Positions 33,918-43,401 of a DNA stretch of 64,000 bases are shown piece after piece. The notes under the pieces are model-generated. The model did not search any database, was not told the origin of the DNA, and was given only the letters and a program-made list of their open reading frames with translations. The position numbers and the translations under genes are program-made. This DNA is from Ornithinimicrobium faecis (lineage in GTDB: Bacteria > Actinomycetota > Actinomycetes > Actinomycetales > Dermatophilaceae): the NCBI RefSeq assembly GCF_023923225.1, contig NZ_CP099489.1:2604001-2668000 (forward strand), in the 5' to 3' direction. Each line of letters begins with the position of its first letter. Within the stretch, counting starts at the first letter, position 1.

Positions 33918-34811
33918 TCAGATGGGCGCGTGGTCCCGGGCGCCCAGGTAGTGCGGCCGCGGCTGTGGTGCCGCGAACGGCTCCACGCAGGCGTTCTCCA
34001 CCGAGTTGAAGACGATGAAGACGTTGGACCGCGAGTAGGGCGTGACGTTGCCGTTCGAGGCGTGCATGCAGTTGGAGTCGAACATGGTCGCCCCACCGGC
34101 CTGGCCGGTCAGCACGTCGATGCCGTAACGGTCGGCGAAGTCGCGCAGGACCTTGGTGTCCGGGGTGCCGGCCCCCTGCATCACCAGGGACTCCTTGAAG
34201 TTGTCCTCCGGCGTCTCACCGACACAGGAGATGAACTCCTGGTGCGAGCCCGGCATGATCATCAGCGGCCCGTTGTAGGAGTAGTTGTCGGTCAGTGCGA
34301 TGGAGATGCTGATCGCCCGTGGCCCGGGCATGCCGTCCTCGGCGTGCCAGGTCTCGAAGTCCGAGTGCCAGGAGAACTCCTTGCCCACGAAGCCGGGCTT
34401 GAAGTTCACCCGGCTCTGGTGGATGTAGACGTCCGAGCCGAGCACCTGCCGCGCTCGCTCCACGACCCGTGGGTCGTGGGCGATGGCGGAGAACACCGGG
34501 TTGCTCAGGTGCACCTCGAAGATGGAGCGCACCTCCTGGGACGTGCTCTCCACGACGGTCCGCTCGTCCGCGAGGACCTCGGGGTCCTGGGACAGCCGAC
34601 GCAGCTCGGCACTCATCGTCTCGACCTCGTCGGGGGTCACCAGGTCCGGCACCTGCAGATAGCCGGTCTGCTCCAGGCGGCCCAGCTCCTCTGCGGTGTA
34701 GGGACCGGAGTCCGCCGTGCCGAAGACGACCGGCTCCTCCCTGGCGATCACGTCGGGTTCACCGTCCAGGCGGGTCCGGTAGCGGTCGCGCATGGTGGTG
34801 GGGGTTGTCAT
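33918..34811 (-). CDS. ectD: Ectoine 5-hydroxylase
   Basis: The 297-residue Fe(II)/2-oxoglutarate dioxygenase converts ectoine to 5-hydroxyectoine. The EctD signature FKPGFVGKEFSWHSDFETWH (137-156) holds iron ligands His149 and Asp151, and His250 in NCMHASNGN is the third. Arg in PYSRSNVF should bind 2-oxoglutarate. The ATG follows GAGGAAAGG at 7 nt. It is the last gene of the ask-ectABCD operon, 90 nt after ectC. It is complete, so the organism probably makes hydroxyectoine. Confidence 0.97.
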   Translation of the reverse strand: MTTPTTMRDRYRTRLDGEPDVIAREEPVVFGTADSGPYTAEELGRLEQTGYLQVPDLVTPDEVETMSAELRRLSQDPEVLADERTVVESTSQEVRSIFEVHLSNPVFSAIAHDPRVVERARQVLGSDVYIHQSRVNFKPGFVGKEFSWHSDFETWHAEDGMPGPRAISISIALTDNYSYNGPLMIMPGSHQEFISCVGETPEDNFKESLVMQGAGTPDTKVLRDFADRYGIDVLTGQAGGATMFDSNCMHASNGNVTPYSRSNVFIVFNSVENACVEPFAAPQPRPHYLGARDHAPI

Positions 34812-34901
34812 TATCTATCCTTTCCTCGGGTTCGGGATGAGACATCGGGATCTCTTGGTCAGGATGGGTGGGCGCCCTCAGGCCGGGCAGCCAGAGGTGG
34901 C

Positions 34902-35303
34902 TCAGGCGGGGCTGGGCTCCTCGGTGAGCAACGGGTAGACGCCGTCCTCGTCGTGCACCTCGCGGCCGGTGACCGGCGGGTTGAACACGCAGGCACACCG
35001 AATGTCCTCCACGGCACGAATGGTGTGCTTCTCGTGGCCGTCCAGCAGATACATGGTGCCGGGGGCCAGGGGGTGCTCCTCGCCGGTCTCGCGGTTCACC
35101 AGGGTGCCGGTGCCGGCATACACGTAGACACACTCGATGTGGTTGGCGTACCACATGTCGGTCTCGGTGCCGGCGTAGAGCACGGTGTCGTGGAAGGAGA
35201 AGCCCACCTGGTCACGGGCGAGCACAAAGCGCCGGCTGCGCCAGTTGCCGTGCTCCACATCGTTGTCCGTGCCGTTCAGGTCGTTGAGGTTGATGACCTT
35301 CAT
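34902..35303 (-). CDS. ectC: Ectoine synthase
   Basis: The 133-residue cupin cyclises N-gamma-acetyl-diaminobutyrate to ectoine. It begins [20 protein letters not shown] and contains [20 protein letters not shown] and the metal-binding [16 protein letters not shown] region, all EctC hallmarks. Length is standard. It lies 27 nt after ectB. Confidence 0.97.
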   Translation of the reverse strand: MKVINLNDLNGTDNDVEHGNWRSRRFVLARDQVGFSFHDTVLYAGTETDMWYANHIECVYVYAGTGTLVNRETGEEHPLAPGTMYLLDGHEKHTIRAVEDIRCACVFNPPVTGREVHDEDGVYPLLTEEPSPA

Positions 35304-35330
35304 CTGATGTCCTTTCGTTCGCTTGAGGGG

Positions 35331-36593
35331 TCAGGCAGCCGCTGCGGCTGTGCTCGTGGTGGCCTCGCGCAGGATGTCGAGACCCTGCTGCAGCTCGGCC
35401 GCGGAGATCGTCAGCGGTGGCATCACCTTGACGACCTCACTGTCGGCACCCGAGGTCTCGACCAGCAGGTGGCGCCGGAAGGCTTCCGCGGCAACCTGTT
35501 CGGCCATGTCGGGGTCCTCGAACCGGATCCCCGCCAGCAGCCCGCGACCGCGATAGTCGGCGCCAGGGATCTGGGCTGCGATCTCCTCCAGGCCGGTGCG
35601 CAGCTCCGCGGAGCGCTCCTGGACCTGGGCGGCGAAGGTGTCGTCGGCCCAGAACTTGCGCAGGGCCGCCGTGGCGGTGACGAAGGCGGGGTTGAAGCCG
35701 CGGAAGGTGCCGTTGTGCTCTCCGGGCTCCCACAGGTCCAGGTTGGGCCGCAGCAGGGTGGCCGAGAAGGGCAGCCCCAGGCCGGAGAGCGACTTGGACA
35801 GGCACACGATGTCCGGCACGATCCCCGCCTCCTCGAAGGAGAAGAACCGACCGGTGCGACCGCAGCCGGCCTGGACGTCATCGACGATCAGGAGCACACC
35901 AAAGCGCTCGCACAGCTCGGCCAGTGTCTGCAGCCACTCGGTGCGGGCGGCGTTGAGCCCGCCCTCCCCCTGGACCGTCTCGACGATGACGGCAGCGGGC
36001 AGGGACAGCCCCGACCCGCTGTCGGCCCACACCCGCTCCAGCCAACCGAAGTCGGGGGTCGAGCCGTCGAGGTAGTCGTCGTAGGGAGCCGTCGACGAGT
36101 GGTAGAGCGGGGTCCCGGCACCAGCGCGTTTCATGGAGTTGCCCGTGACGGCCAGCGAGCCGAGGGTCATGCCGTGGAAGGCGTTGGTGAAGGAGACGAC
36201 GTCCGTGCGGCCGGTGGCCTTGCGGGCGATCTTCAGCGCCGTCTCGACTGCGTTGGTCCCGGTCGGACCGGGCAGCTGGACGCGATAGTCCAGTCCGCGG
36301 GGCTGCAGGATCGTCTCCTCGAAGGTCTCGAGGAACTCACGCTTGGCCACGGTGTACATGTCGAGCGAGTGGATGACATTGTCGTCAGCCAGGTAGTCGG
36401 TCAGCGCCTTCTTCAGGACCGGGTGGTTGTGGCCGTAGTTCAGGGCCCCGGCTCCGGAGAAGAAGTCCAGGTAACGCTCCCCGTCCTCGGTGACCTGCTC
36501 GGCGCCGGTGGCCTTCTCAAAGACGACCGGCCAGTTGCGGCAGTAGCTGCGGACAGTGGACTCACGGCGTTCGAAAATCGTCTGGTCAGTCAC
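35331..36593 (-). CDS. ectB: Diaminobutyrate-2-oxoglutarate transaminase
   Basis: The 420-residue class III PLP aminotransferase forms L-2,4-diaminobutyrate from aspartate semialdehyde. PLP-binding features are FFSGAGALNYGHNHP, LLIVDDVQAGCGRTG and the Lys in VCLSKSLSGLGLP. Its start [20 protein letters not shown] is typical of EctB. It overlaps ectA by 4 nt (ATGA), so the two are translationally coupled. Confidence 0.97.
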   Translation of the reverse strand: MTDQTIFERRESTVRSYCRNWPVVFEKATGAEQVTEDGERYLDFFSGAGALNYGHNHPVLKKALTDYLADDNVIHSLDMYTVAKREFLETFEETILQPRGLDYRVQLPGPTGTNAVETALKIARKATGRTDVVSFTNAFHGMTLGSLAVTGNSMKRAGAGTPLYHSSTAPYDDYLDGSTPDFGWLERVWADSGSGLSLPAAVIVETVQGEGGLNAARTEWLQTLAELCERFGVLLIVDDVQAGCGRTGRFFSFEEAGIVPDIVCLSKSLSGLGLPFSATLLRPNLDLWEPGEHNGTFRGFNPAFVTATAALRKFWADDTFAAQVQERSAELRTGLEEIAAQIPGADYRGRGLLAGIRFEDPDMAEQVAAEAFRRHLLVETSGADSEVVKVMPPLTISAAELQQGLDILREATTSTAAAAA

Positions 36594-37141
36594 GAGAGCT
36601 CCTTTGCGCTGGGCGTGGTGCCCGGCTGGTCGGTGGCTGTATTGCGTAGGGGGGTGATGCGGTGGAGGAGTTCGGCGTCCCAGTCCTTGCCGGCCGGGAA
36701 GTGCTCCTGGGTGAACAGGTCGGTGACACTGTGCTGCGCACCGTGCCGCTCGGCGAAGGATGCGAACAGGCGCTGGGAGGCCCCGTTGTCAGCGGTGATC
36801 GTGGTCTCCAGGGAGTAGGCCCCGGTGCGCTGCGCCACCTCGTCGAGGAGCTGGCCGGCCAGTCCACGCCCGCGGAACTCCTCGTCCACGGCGACCTGCC
36901 AGATCATCAGCGTGGTGGGCTCCTCGGGTCGGCGATAGCCCGTCACGAAACCGCCGACCTCACCGTCGACCTCCAGCACCAGGGAGGTGGCATGGAAGTC
37001 CCGGGCCCACAGGATGTAGGCGTAGGGGGTGTTCAGGTCCAGTCGGATGGAGTCGCGGGCGACCCGCCACATCTGCGCGCCGTCATCGATCGTCGGCTGG
37101 CGCAGCACCGTCTGCAGGGCAGTTGCCGTTGTGGTGCTCAT
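36590..37141 (-). CDS. ectA: Diaminobutyrate acetyltransferase
   Basis: The 183-residue GNAT protein acetylates the gamma-amino group of diaminobutyrate. The acetyl-CoA loop is [19 protein letters not shown], and the substrate segment [20 protein letters not shown] is characteristic of EctA. The ATG overlaps the ask stop by 4 nt. It is the second gene of the operon. Confidence 0.96.
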   Translation of the reverse strand: MSTTTATALQTVLRQPTIDDGAQMWRVARDSIRLDLNTPYAYILWARDFHATSLVLEVDGEVGGFVTGYRRPEEPTTLMIWQVAVDEEFRGRGLAGQLLDEVAQRTGAYSLETTITADNGASQRLFASFAERHGAQHSVTDLFTQEHFPAGKDWDAELLHRITPLRNTATDQPGTTPSAKELS

Positions 37142-38469
37142 CGGCCGCTCCCAGCGTGAGCCAGGGCTCGCGGACTGCCGTCACTCGGCACCCCGTCCTC
37201 GTCCAGCTCGACATCGAGGCCGAAGGCGGTGTGCACGGCCTGGGTCGCAGCGTCCAGCTGGGACCCTTCGACCACCACGGAGAGGCGGATCTCGGACGTG
37301 GCGAGCAGGTGCACGGTGATGCCTGCCGCGCTGAGGGCGCGGAACAAGGTGGCGGGGACCTCGGGTGAGGACCGCATGCCGGACCCCACGACGGACAGTT
37401 TGCCGACGCTGTCGTCGCGAGTGACGGCGGTGAAGCCGAGCTCGCTCTGTCGTGCCTGCAGCGCCTCGACCGCCTTGTGGGCGTCCTCCACCGGCAGGGC
37501 GAAGGAGAAGTCGATGACGCCGGTGTCACTGGCGGTGTGTGTCTGGCCGATCATGTCGAGCGACTCCACCGCATCGGTGATGACGGCAAAGATGGCGGCG
37601 GCACGGCCCGGCACGTCAGGCACGTTCACGACCGTGAGCTTTGACTGGTCGTGGCTATGGGCCAGGCCGCGGATGCGCGGTTCCTCCATGGGATCCTCCT
37701 GGTTTTTGTGTGGAACCGGGCGCTGGGGGACGACGCGTGGGTCGTCAGACACCCAGGTGCCCGGAAGGTCGGTGAAGCTGGAACGGACGTGCAGGGGCAC
37801 GTCATAGCGGCGCGCGAACTCGATGGAGCGCAGGTGCAGGACCTTCGCGCCGTGTGCAGAGAGCTCGAGGGCCTCCTCGGTGGACAGGTGCGGCAACTGC
37901 CGCGCCAGGGACACCACACGAGGGTCGGCTGAGAACAGCCCGTCGACGTCGGTGAGCACCTCACAGACGTCCGCGTCCAGAGCTGCGGCTAACGCCACTG
38001 CCGTGGTGTCCGAGCCGCCACGACCCAGGGTCGTGACGTCATCATCGGCGGAGCCTCCCTGGAAGCCGGCGACGATCGCAACGCCACCGTCATCCAGGAC
38101 GGACCGGATGCGATCTGGCGCCACATCCAGGATGCGGGCCCGGCCAAACTCATCATTGGTGCGAAGCCCGGCCTGCACCCCGGTGAAGGAGGTGGCCGGG
38201 TGCCCGAGCTCGTGAATTGCCATGGCCAACAACGCCATTGAGATGCGCTCACCGGCGGTGAGCAGCATGTCGAGCTCGCGAGCAGTCGGTTTTCGGGTGA
38301 TTTCTCGGGTGAGATCGAGCAGGTCGTCGGTGGTGTCTCCCATGGCCGAGACCACGACTGCGACGTCGTGACCGGCGGCGCGGGTGGCCACGATCCGACG
38401 GGCCACTCGTGCAAGCCCGTCAGCGTCGGCCACCGAGGACCCACCGTATTTCTGAACGACCAGAGCCAT
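37138..38469 (-). CDS. ask: Aspartate kinase of the ectoine operon
   Basis: The 443-residue kinase makes aspartyl phosphate, the first precursor for ectoine. It begins [20 protein letters not shown], has the [16 protein letters not shown] nucleotide motif, and ends with two ACT domains ([18 protein letters not shown] and [20 protein letters not shown]). The ATG at 38469 follows GGAG. Ectoine-linked kinases are often last in their operon, whereas this one is first and overlaps ectA. Whether it escapes threonine/lysine feedback cannot be read from sequence. A second housekeeping ask probably exists elsewhere. Confidence 0.93.
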   Translation of the reverse strand: MALVVQKYGGSSVADADGLARVARRIVATRAAGHDVAVVVSAMGDTTDDLLDLTREITRKPTARELDMLLTAGERISMALLAMAIHELGHPATSFTGVQAGLRTNDEFGRARILDVAPDRIRSVLDDGGVAIVAGFQGGSADDDVTTLGRGGSDTTAVALAAALDADVCEVLTDVDGLFSADPRVVSLARQLPHLSTEEALELSAHGAKVLHLRSIEFARRYDVPLHVRSSFTDLPGTWVSDDPRVVPQRPVPHKNQEDPMEEPRIRGLAHSHDQSKLTVVNVPDVPGRAAAIFAVITDAVESLDMIGQTHTASDTGVIDFSFALPVEDAHKAVEALQARQSELGFTAVTRDDSVGKLSVVGSGMRSSPEVPATLFRALSAAGITVHLLATSEIRLSVVVEGSQLDAATQAVHTAFGLDVELDEDGVPSDGSPRALAHAGSGR

Positions 38470-38508
38470 ACATACTCCATTGAGGGGTTGAGGACTGGAC
38501 GTCAAACA

Positions 38509-38537
38509 ACGTTAACGGGGATCGCGCGCAGACCCAA
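38509..38537 (-). promoter_or_regulatory. Candidate promoter of ask-ectABCD
   Basis: Minus-strand TTGGGT (38532-38537) and TAACGT (38509-38514) are 17 nt apart, about 40 nt upstream of the ask ATG. The TAACGT overlaps an AACGTT/GTTAAC palindrome that could bind a regulator. No EctR box can be named with confidence. Confidence 0.35.
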
Positions 38538-38642
38538 GGGCGGGGGGACCCCCTTGCGCCCCAACACAATCTGTTACCGAAGGGGCGCACGCGCACGCGC
38601 ACGCGAGGCCGGTTCCGGAGGTCGTCCTCTACAGTTTTGGAC

Positions 38643-39383
38643 ATGGCGTCGGCAACGGGTGCAGCCTCCGACCAGGTCTGGGGGCGACTGGATCTGCCGG
38701 GCACCCACAACTTCCGGGAGGCTGCCCCCGGGTCACTGCGGGCGGGACAGCTCTATCGCTCCGACGGATTGCACCGCCTCACCCGCGCCGGACGGCGGGC
38801 CCTGGCTGACCTTGGCGTCGAGGTGGTGATCGACCTGCGGTCCGCCTTCGATCGACGCTTCGGTGGGCGGGACCGGCTGCGGGGCACCGGCGCGGAGCTG
38901 ATCTCCATCCCGATCGCCGGGGCTCCCCCGAGCGCAGACCCCTCGGGGATCGACCTGCGCTGGGTCTACCGCTCAATCCTGACCCACCACCAGGCCGAGC
39001 TGGGCACGGTCATCCGGATCATCTCTGAGGCGGAGGGGCCGGTGGTCGTCCACTGCACCGCGGGCAAGGACCGCACGGGACTGGTGGTGGCGCTGACGCT
39101 CTCCCTGCTGGGCGTCGACTATGACACGATCGCCGCCGACTACACCGCGACCCAGGCCAATCTGGATGGTGAGTGGACCGAGCGGATGCTGCGCAAGGTG
39201 CGCCGGTTCAGGGTGCCGGTCACCGACACCCTGCTCGAGGTGCTCGCTCACTCCCCCGAGCCGGTGCTGCGGGACACCTTCGACTGGCTCGAGGCCGAGC
39301 ACGACGGCGCGGCGGCCTATCTGGCGCGCGCTGGCATCGACGACCGGGTCATCGTCCGGTTGCGAGAGCGGCTGCTCCCCTGA
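38643..39383 (+). CDS. Tyrosine-protein phosphatase
   Basis: The 246-residue protein belongs to the DSP-like Tyr/Ser phosphatase family (PtpB type). The catalytic P-loop is HCTAGKDRTG with Cys138 and Arg144. Upstream GTHNFREA and LYRSDGLHRLT are family markers, as is VVIDLRSAFD. It removes phosphate from proteins or phosphoinositides; targets are unknown. The ATG lies 7 nt after TACAGT (38630-38635), a likely leaderless start. It is divergent from ask. Confidence 0.92.
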   Translation: MASATGAASDQVWGRLDLPGTHNFREAAPGSLRAGQLYRSDGLHRLTRAGRRALADLGVEVVIDLRSAFDRRFGGRDRLRGTGAELISIPIAGAPPSADPSGIDLRWVYRSILTHHQAELGTVIRIISEAEGPVVVHCTAGKDRTGLVVALTLSLLGVDYDTIAADYTATQANLDGEWTERMLRKVRRFRVPVTDTLLEVLAHSPEPVLRDTFDWLEAEHDGAAAYLARAGIDDRVIVRLRERLLP

Positions 39384-39418
39384 TCGCGGGGCTGGACGAG
39401 GCCCGAGACAGGACCAGC

Positions 39419-39898
39419 TCAGCCGACGGGCGGTGGTGGGCTGGCGCCTGACTCGCCGTCGCTGGCGGTGAAGAACGACAGCTGTCCGTTGGTCTCCAGC
39501 ACGGCCAGTTGGATGGTGGAGATGAGCTCGATGCCCTGACCCCGCGCTGCGGAGAGCAGGTCGTCCAGGCCCAGCCGTTCCCGGCGCATCACCTCCAGCA
39601 ACGGATCGCCGCCACTGACGACCACCACTGGCACGCCGTGGGTCAACCGGGCGGCCCGTCGGGACCGAGAGTTCACCAGCGAGACGGCGACGGTCAGGAT
39701 GGCGACGGTGCTCACCGCCAGGACCGCCGCCGTGCTGGAGTAGTCCTGCCCGATGACACCCTGCGCCACGAAGTCTCCCATCGTGACAAACAGGATCAGC
39801 TCGAAGGAGCTGAGCTCGCCCAGGGTCGAGCGCCCAGCGACGCGGGTGACGAGCCACAGGAACACGAAGATCGCTGCCGCGCGGATAACGATGTCCAT
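39419..39898 (-). CDS. DUF421 (YetF-like) membrane protein
   Basis: A 159-residue protein with three N-terminal membrane segments (IRAAAIFVFLWLVTRVAG, FELILFVTMGDFVAQGVIG, VLAVSTVAILTVAVSLV) and a soluble C-terminal domain. The latter has DPLLEVMRRERLGLDDLLS and ISTIQLAVLETNGQLSFF, both DUF421 hallmarks. Function is unknown; relatives are linked to spore or envelope properties in Bacillus. GGAGG precedes the ATG at 39898. It may be co-transcribed with the membrane-anchored gene upstream. Confidence 0.88.
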   Translation of the reverse strand: MDIVIRAAAIFVFLWLVTRVAGRSTLGELSSFELILFVTMGDFVAQGVIGQDYSSTAAVLAVSTVAILTVAVSLVNSRSRRAARLTHGVPVVVVSGGDPLLEVMRRERLGLDDLLSAARGQGIELISTIQLAVLETNGQLSFFTASDGESGASPPPPVG

Positions 39899-39965
39899 GG
39901 ATCCTCCGGATCGACGGCGGTGACCGCACAACGGCCACACGTGAAGGGCGTGAGAGAATCAAGGG

Positions 39966-40484
39966 TTAGGGAAACAAGAACGTGCGGAACGAGAGCGGAT
40001 CCACCGGCTCACCGTCGACGACGACCGCGAGCTGACCCGATCGAGGCAGCACGGCGTTGGGTTGGATGTAGGCATCGAAGTCGATAACCATGACCGGTTG
40101 CCCTTCGGTCGCAAAGGTCAGATAGACCCACTGACCGTCCCGTGTCTGCTCGGAGGGTTCGGGATACCACCCCTGCGTCTCATACAGCCGCAGATAGTCG
40201 CCCGTGATCGCCAACGTGACCTCGGGGTCCAGCCCCTCGGGACGGGTCACCGTGATCTGGAACGGGACGTCCAGGCCTGGTCGGGAAGTCTGCGCATATT
40301 CCAATCTCAGGTGATGACCATCGCCTGCCGTGCCCTCCACAACACCCACCCGATCCCCGAGGAACCCGAACAGACCGGCCACGACCACCACCACGAGCAT
40401 GAGCAAACCAACTCGGCGCCACAGAAGAGGCCGCGGACCCGCGGTGACGGGCCGCACACCGTCCAACGTCGACGTCTCGGACAT
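39966..40484 (-). CDS. Membrane-anchored extracytoplasmic protein, unknown
   Basis: The 172-residue product has one N-terminal membrane helix (RVGLLMLVVVVVAGLFGFLG) and an extracytoplasmic beta-rich domain with LDVPFQITVTRPEGLDPEV and QPVMVIDFDAYIQPN. Such proteins are often encoded just before DUF421 genes in actinobacteria, and that holds here with 67 nt between them. No enzyme motif is visible. The ATG at 40484 is about 50 nt after the 3' end of rnpB. Confidence 0.7.
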   Translation of the reverse strand: MSETSTLDGVRPVTAGPRPLLWRRVGLLMLVVVVVAGLFGFLGDRVGVVEGTAGDGHHLRLEYAQTSRPGLDVPFQITVTRPEGLDPEVTLAITGDYLRLYETQGWYPEPSEQTRDGQWVYLTFATEGQPVMVIDFDAYIQPNAVLPRSGQLAVVVDGEPVDPLSFRTFLFP

Positions 40485-40532
40485 GTCCCTTGTCTACACC
40501 GCCGTCCACAATGGGGCGCGGTGGAAAGAGTG

Positions 40533-40925
40533 GGTGGATGAGTCGGTCGATACGCCGGGTCCTGTCCCGTCGCGCCGTTGCCGGCACTGCGACGGGGGCG
40601 ACCATCCATCTTGGGTGACTGTTGCCAGCCACCTCTAGCGATCTACCCGCACACTCGGGCGGGCCGCCCTCAAACGCGTGCTGTCTGACCTTGCTCCCAG
40701 TGGGGTTTACCTAGCCGCGCCGGTCACCCGGCGCGCTGGTGGTCTCTTACACCACCCTTTCACCCTTACCGCCGGTCGGAACCGGAGGCGGTCTACTCTC
40801 TGTGGCACTGTCCCGCGGGTCACCCCGGGTGGCTGTTAGCCACCACCGTGCCCTGCGGAGCCCGGACGTTCCTCGGCGAGTCCCCGAAGGGCTCGACGCG
40901 GCCGCCTGACCGACTCATCCAGCGG
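40533..40925 (-). ncRNA. rnpB: RNase P RNA (bacterial type A)
   Basis: The catalytic RNA of RNase P. The terminal helix P1 is a perfect 13-bp pair, GGATGAGTCGGTC (minus strand, 40908-40920) with GACCGACTCATCC (40536-40548). Conserved blocks include GAGGAACGTCCGGGCTCC, CAGGGCACGGTGGTGGCTAA, GGGTGACCCGCGGGACAGTG, GGTAAGGGTGAAA, and AGGTAAACCCCACTGGGAGC. The length of about 390 nt fits. A -10-like TAGACT lies at 40929-40934 on the same strand. Ends are estimated. Confidence 0.95.
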
Positions 40926-40983
40926 CCCAGTCTACGTGCAGAAAACGAGGCCGTATGCCGATCGCCTGGGTCCGTTGGACCAC

Positions 40984-42393
40984 TCACCCAACCCGGTGGT
41001 CGGTGTGCTCCTTGACCGGCACCATGGCCAGCGCACCGGCGATGAGGATCAGCACGATGCCGAGGATGCCCCAGTACTGCGTGTTCTCCTCACCGGTGAC
41101 GCGGGCTCCCAACCAGATGCCCACGCCGAAGGCCGCCGGTGACAGGAAGGAGACCACCCGGCCGGTCGTGGCATACAGCCCGAAGATCTCACCGCTCTTG
41201 CCCTCGGGGATCAGGCGGGCCAGGAACGAGCGCGAGGCTGCCTGGGCCGGGCCGACAAAGACCGTCAGGCCGAGGCCGAGGACCCAGAAGACGCTCTTGC
41301 CACCGTCGTGCAGGAAAAAGATGAGCAGCCCCAGGACCGACAGGGCCACGAGGGACAACATGATGACCTTCTTGGGCCCGATCCGGTCATCCAGCAGACC
41401 GAAGGCGATCGTGGCGACGCCGGCCACGATGTTGGCCGCTGCGCCGAAGATGATGACCTCGCCGGCACTCATGCCGAAGGTCCCGGCCGCCAGGACCGCG
41501 CCGAAGGCGAAGACACCGGCCAATCCGTCCCGGAACAGCGCCGAGGCCAGCAGGAACCACACCGTGTGACGGGACGTCTTCCACAGCCGGCGGACCGTCC
41601 CGAAGAGCAGCCGATAGGACTCGATGACCCCCACGCGCGGGGCCCGCTCCACGGGGCGATCCTTCAGCTTCACCAACGCGGGGATGGTGAACAGGGCGAT
41701 CCACAGGCCGCACAACAGCATCGACACCCGGATGTCGAGCCCGTCCTCGCCGGTGACCCCGAACAGGCCAACCTCGGGCTGGATGAACAGGAAGTACATC
41801 GCCAGCAGCGCCACGATGCCGCCCAGATAGCCGAAGCCCCAGCCATAACCGGAGATCCGCCCGATGTTCTTGGTGGTGGCCACCTGCTCGATCGTGGCGT
41901 TGTAGTTGACGCCTGCGATCTCTGAGACGACCGACCCGACACCCAGCAGCACCAGGCCCAGCACGAGATAGCCTGGATCGGCCCTAACGAAGAACAGGCT
42001 CGCGGCGAGCGCGGCCAGCACCCAGGTCTGCCAGCGCAGGTTGCGCACCGTGCGGCCGGACCGGTCCGAGTTCTGACCCAGGACCGGCGCGAGGACGGCG
42101 ACGAAGAGTCCGGCAATCGCGGTTGACCAGGCCAGCATCTGCGAGGTGTGGTTGGTCGAGCCGAAGCCGTCGCTGGTGAGATAGACCGCGAACACGAACG
42201 TCGTGATGACGGTGTTCCACGGCTGCGCGCCCCAGTCCCACAGCGCCCAGGCCGTGATCTTGCCCTTGGAGGCGCCACCACTGGCACCCAGTGCCGTCGG
42301 AACCTCGTCGGGGTCCAGGGACTGACCAGCAGTTGGGTCGACCGGGCCCTGCTCGCCGGGGCCGGTGGCTGTCGTGTCATCGCGCGAGGTCAC
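40984..42393 (-). CDS. MFS transporter, Atg22/UMF1-like
   Basis: The 469-residue protein has about 12 membrane helices after a soluble 45-residue N-terminus. ITAWALWDWGAQPWNTVITT and YNATIEQVATTKNIGRISGY mark the UMF1/Atg22-like branch of the major facilitator superfamily, whose relatives export amino acids. The substrate is not known. The GTG start is 6 nt after TACGGT (42400-42405), predicting a leaderless mRNA. It lies between the lone hydrolase gene and rnpB. Confidence 0.88.
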   Translation of the reverse strand: MTSRDDTTATGPGEQGPVDPTAGQSLDPDEVPTALGASGGASKGKITAWALWDWGAQPWNTVITTFVFAVYLTSDGFGSTNHTSQMLAWSTAIAGLFVAVLAPVLGQNSDRSGRTVRNLRWQTWVLAALAASLFFVRADPGYLVLGLVLLGVGSVVSEIAGVNYNATIEQVATTKNIGRISGYGWGFGYLGGIVALLAMYFLFIQPEVGLFGVTGEDGLDIRVSMLLCGLWIALFTIPALVKLKDRPVERAPRVGVIESYRLLFGTVRRLWKTSRHTVWFLLASALFRDGLAGVFAFGAVLAAGTFGMSAGEVIIFGAAANIVAGVATIAFGLLDDRIGPKKVIMLSLVALSVLGLLIFFLHDGGKSVFWVLGLGLTVFVGPAQAASRSFLARLIPEGKSGEIFGLYATTGRVVSFLSPAAFGVGIWLGARVTGEENTQYWGILGIVLILIAGALAMVPVKEHTDHRVG

Positions 42394-42472
42394 AGCCCGA
42401 CCGTATTGCCCCAGACCCCCAAACCCTCGCTGAACCCGCCGAGTTCACCCAGCCGACACCCGGGAGCACTGC

Positions 42473-43171
42473 TCAGGGAGCGGCAGTATGCCGATCGGCC
42501 AGGTCCGCGATGATCGTCGCCAACTCGGTGGGCGCGCTGGTCATCGGCCAGTGGCCGCTGTCGATGTCGACATAGTCGAGGGTCGTGGCCGCTGCCAGCT
42601 CGGGCACATCACCCGAGGCGACCCACTCCTTGGCGTCGTCCGGTCCAAACTCGGGACAGATCAGGGTGACGGGCACTGCGGACCGCCGCTGGTCGGCATA
42701 CTGCACGATCCCTCGGCTGACGCCCACCGGCACCGCCACCATGGCAGCCTCCATCTCCGCCCGGGTCGCCTCGTCGAGGTCTGCCGAGTCCGGCCCCTCA
42801 AACGCCGGCCACCCCGGGAAGGCCATCTGCCCGTCCACGGGCTCGAAGAAGTCGGCATAGGCCGCGCCGTCCGAGCTGGGGAATCCCCCGATGAGCCCGA
42901 CCGCCGAGACCTTTTCGGGCCGCCGGTCGGCCGCCAGCCAGGCCAGGGTGCAGGCCGCCGAGTGGCCGATCACCAGTGCCTTGCCGTCTGTTGCGTCGAC
43001 GGCGGCCACCGCGCTGGCGATCTGGTCCTCCAGCGTGGCCGCGTCGTTGCCGTCCCCCTGCCCTGGCAACGTCACCGGCACTGCGCGGTGCCCACGGGCG
43101 GACACCTCCTGCGCCACCGCATCCCAGGCATCGCCGGTCAGCCACAGCCCACCCAGCAGGATCACATCCAT
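42473..43171 (-). CDS. Alpha/beta hydrolase
   Basis: A 232-residue alpha/beta hydrolase with the nucleophile elbow GHSAACTLAW, an oxyanion region LLGGLWLTGDAW and a C-terminal catalytic His in DSGHWPMTS. The acidic residue is probably in ICPEFGPDD. No specific substrate can be named. It starts at 43171 after an AAGGAG-like site. The divergent gap upstream contains repeat cluster C. Confidence 0.87.
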   Translation of the reverse strand: MDVILLGGLWLTGDAWDAVAQEVSARGHRAVPVTLPGQGDGNDAATLEDQIASAVAAVDATDGKALVIGHSAACTLAWLAADRRPEKVSAVGLIGGFPSSDGAAYADFFEPVDGQMAFPGWPAFEGPDSADLDEATRAEMEAAMVAVPVGVSRGIVQYADQRRSAVPVTLICPEFGPDDAKEWVASGDVPELAAATTLDYVDIDSGHWPMTSAPTELATIIADLADRHTAAP

Positions 43172-43252
43172 GTCCGCACTCCTTCGTCGTTGATCGGGTC
43201 TCCCCCTGTGCCAGCCACGCTAAGCCCCATCCCGGACAATCCACGTCCTCTT

Positions 43253-43339
43253 CCGGGAAGGCCTCGTACGTCTTCCCCCGCATTTTGAGGCAGGTCTCGT
43301 ACGCCCCACCCGCATTTTGAGGGAGGTCTCGTACACCCT
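43253..43339 (-). repeat. Dispersed GTRCGARACCT repeat, cluster C (3 units)
   Basis: Three tandem units, read on the minus strand, lie between the divergent hydrolase and FMN reductase genes. Two carry CGTACGAGACCT and then CTCAAAATGCGGG. The third (43253-43272) is degenerate, with CGTACGAGGCCT. The position between diverging starts shows that the family is not only a terminator. The array may influence either promoter. Confidence 0.85.
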
Positions 43340-43401
43340 GGCGTGCGCACCCGCGCGTCGTCGGCGACGATGGACGTTGCCCCTCAACACCAAGGAGACA
43401 C

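Noticed and set aside
34759..34860. A small frame (MSHPEPEE start) between ectC and ectD
   Set aside because: It overlaps the ectD ribosome site and start in another frame and has no independent support.
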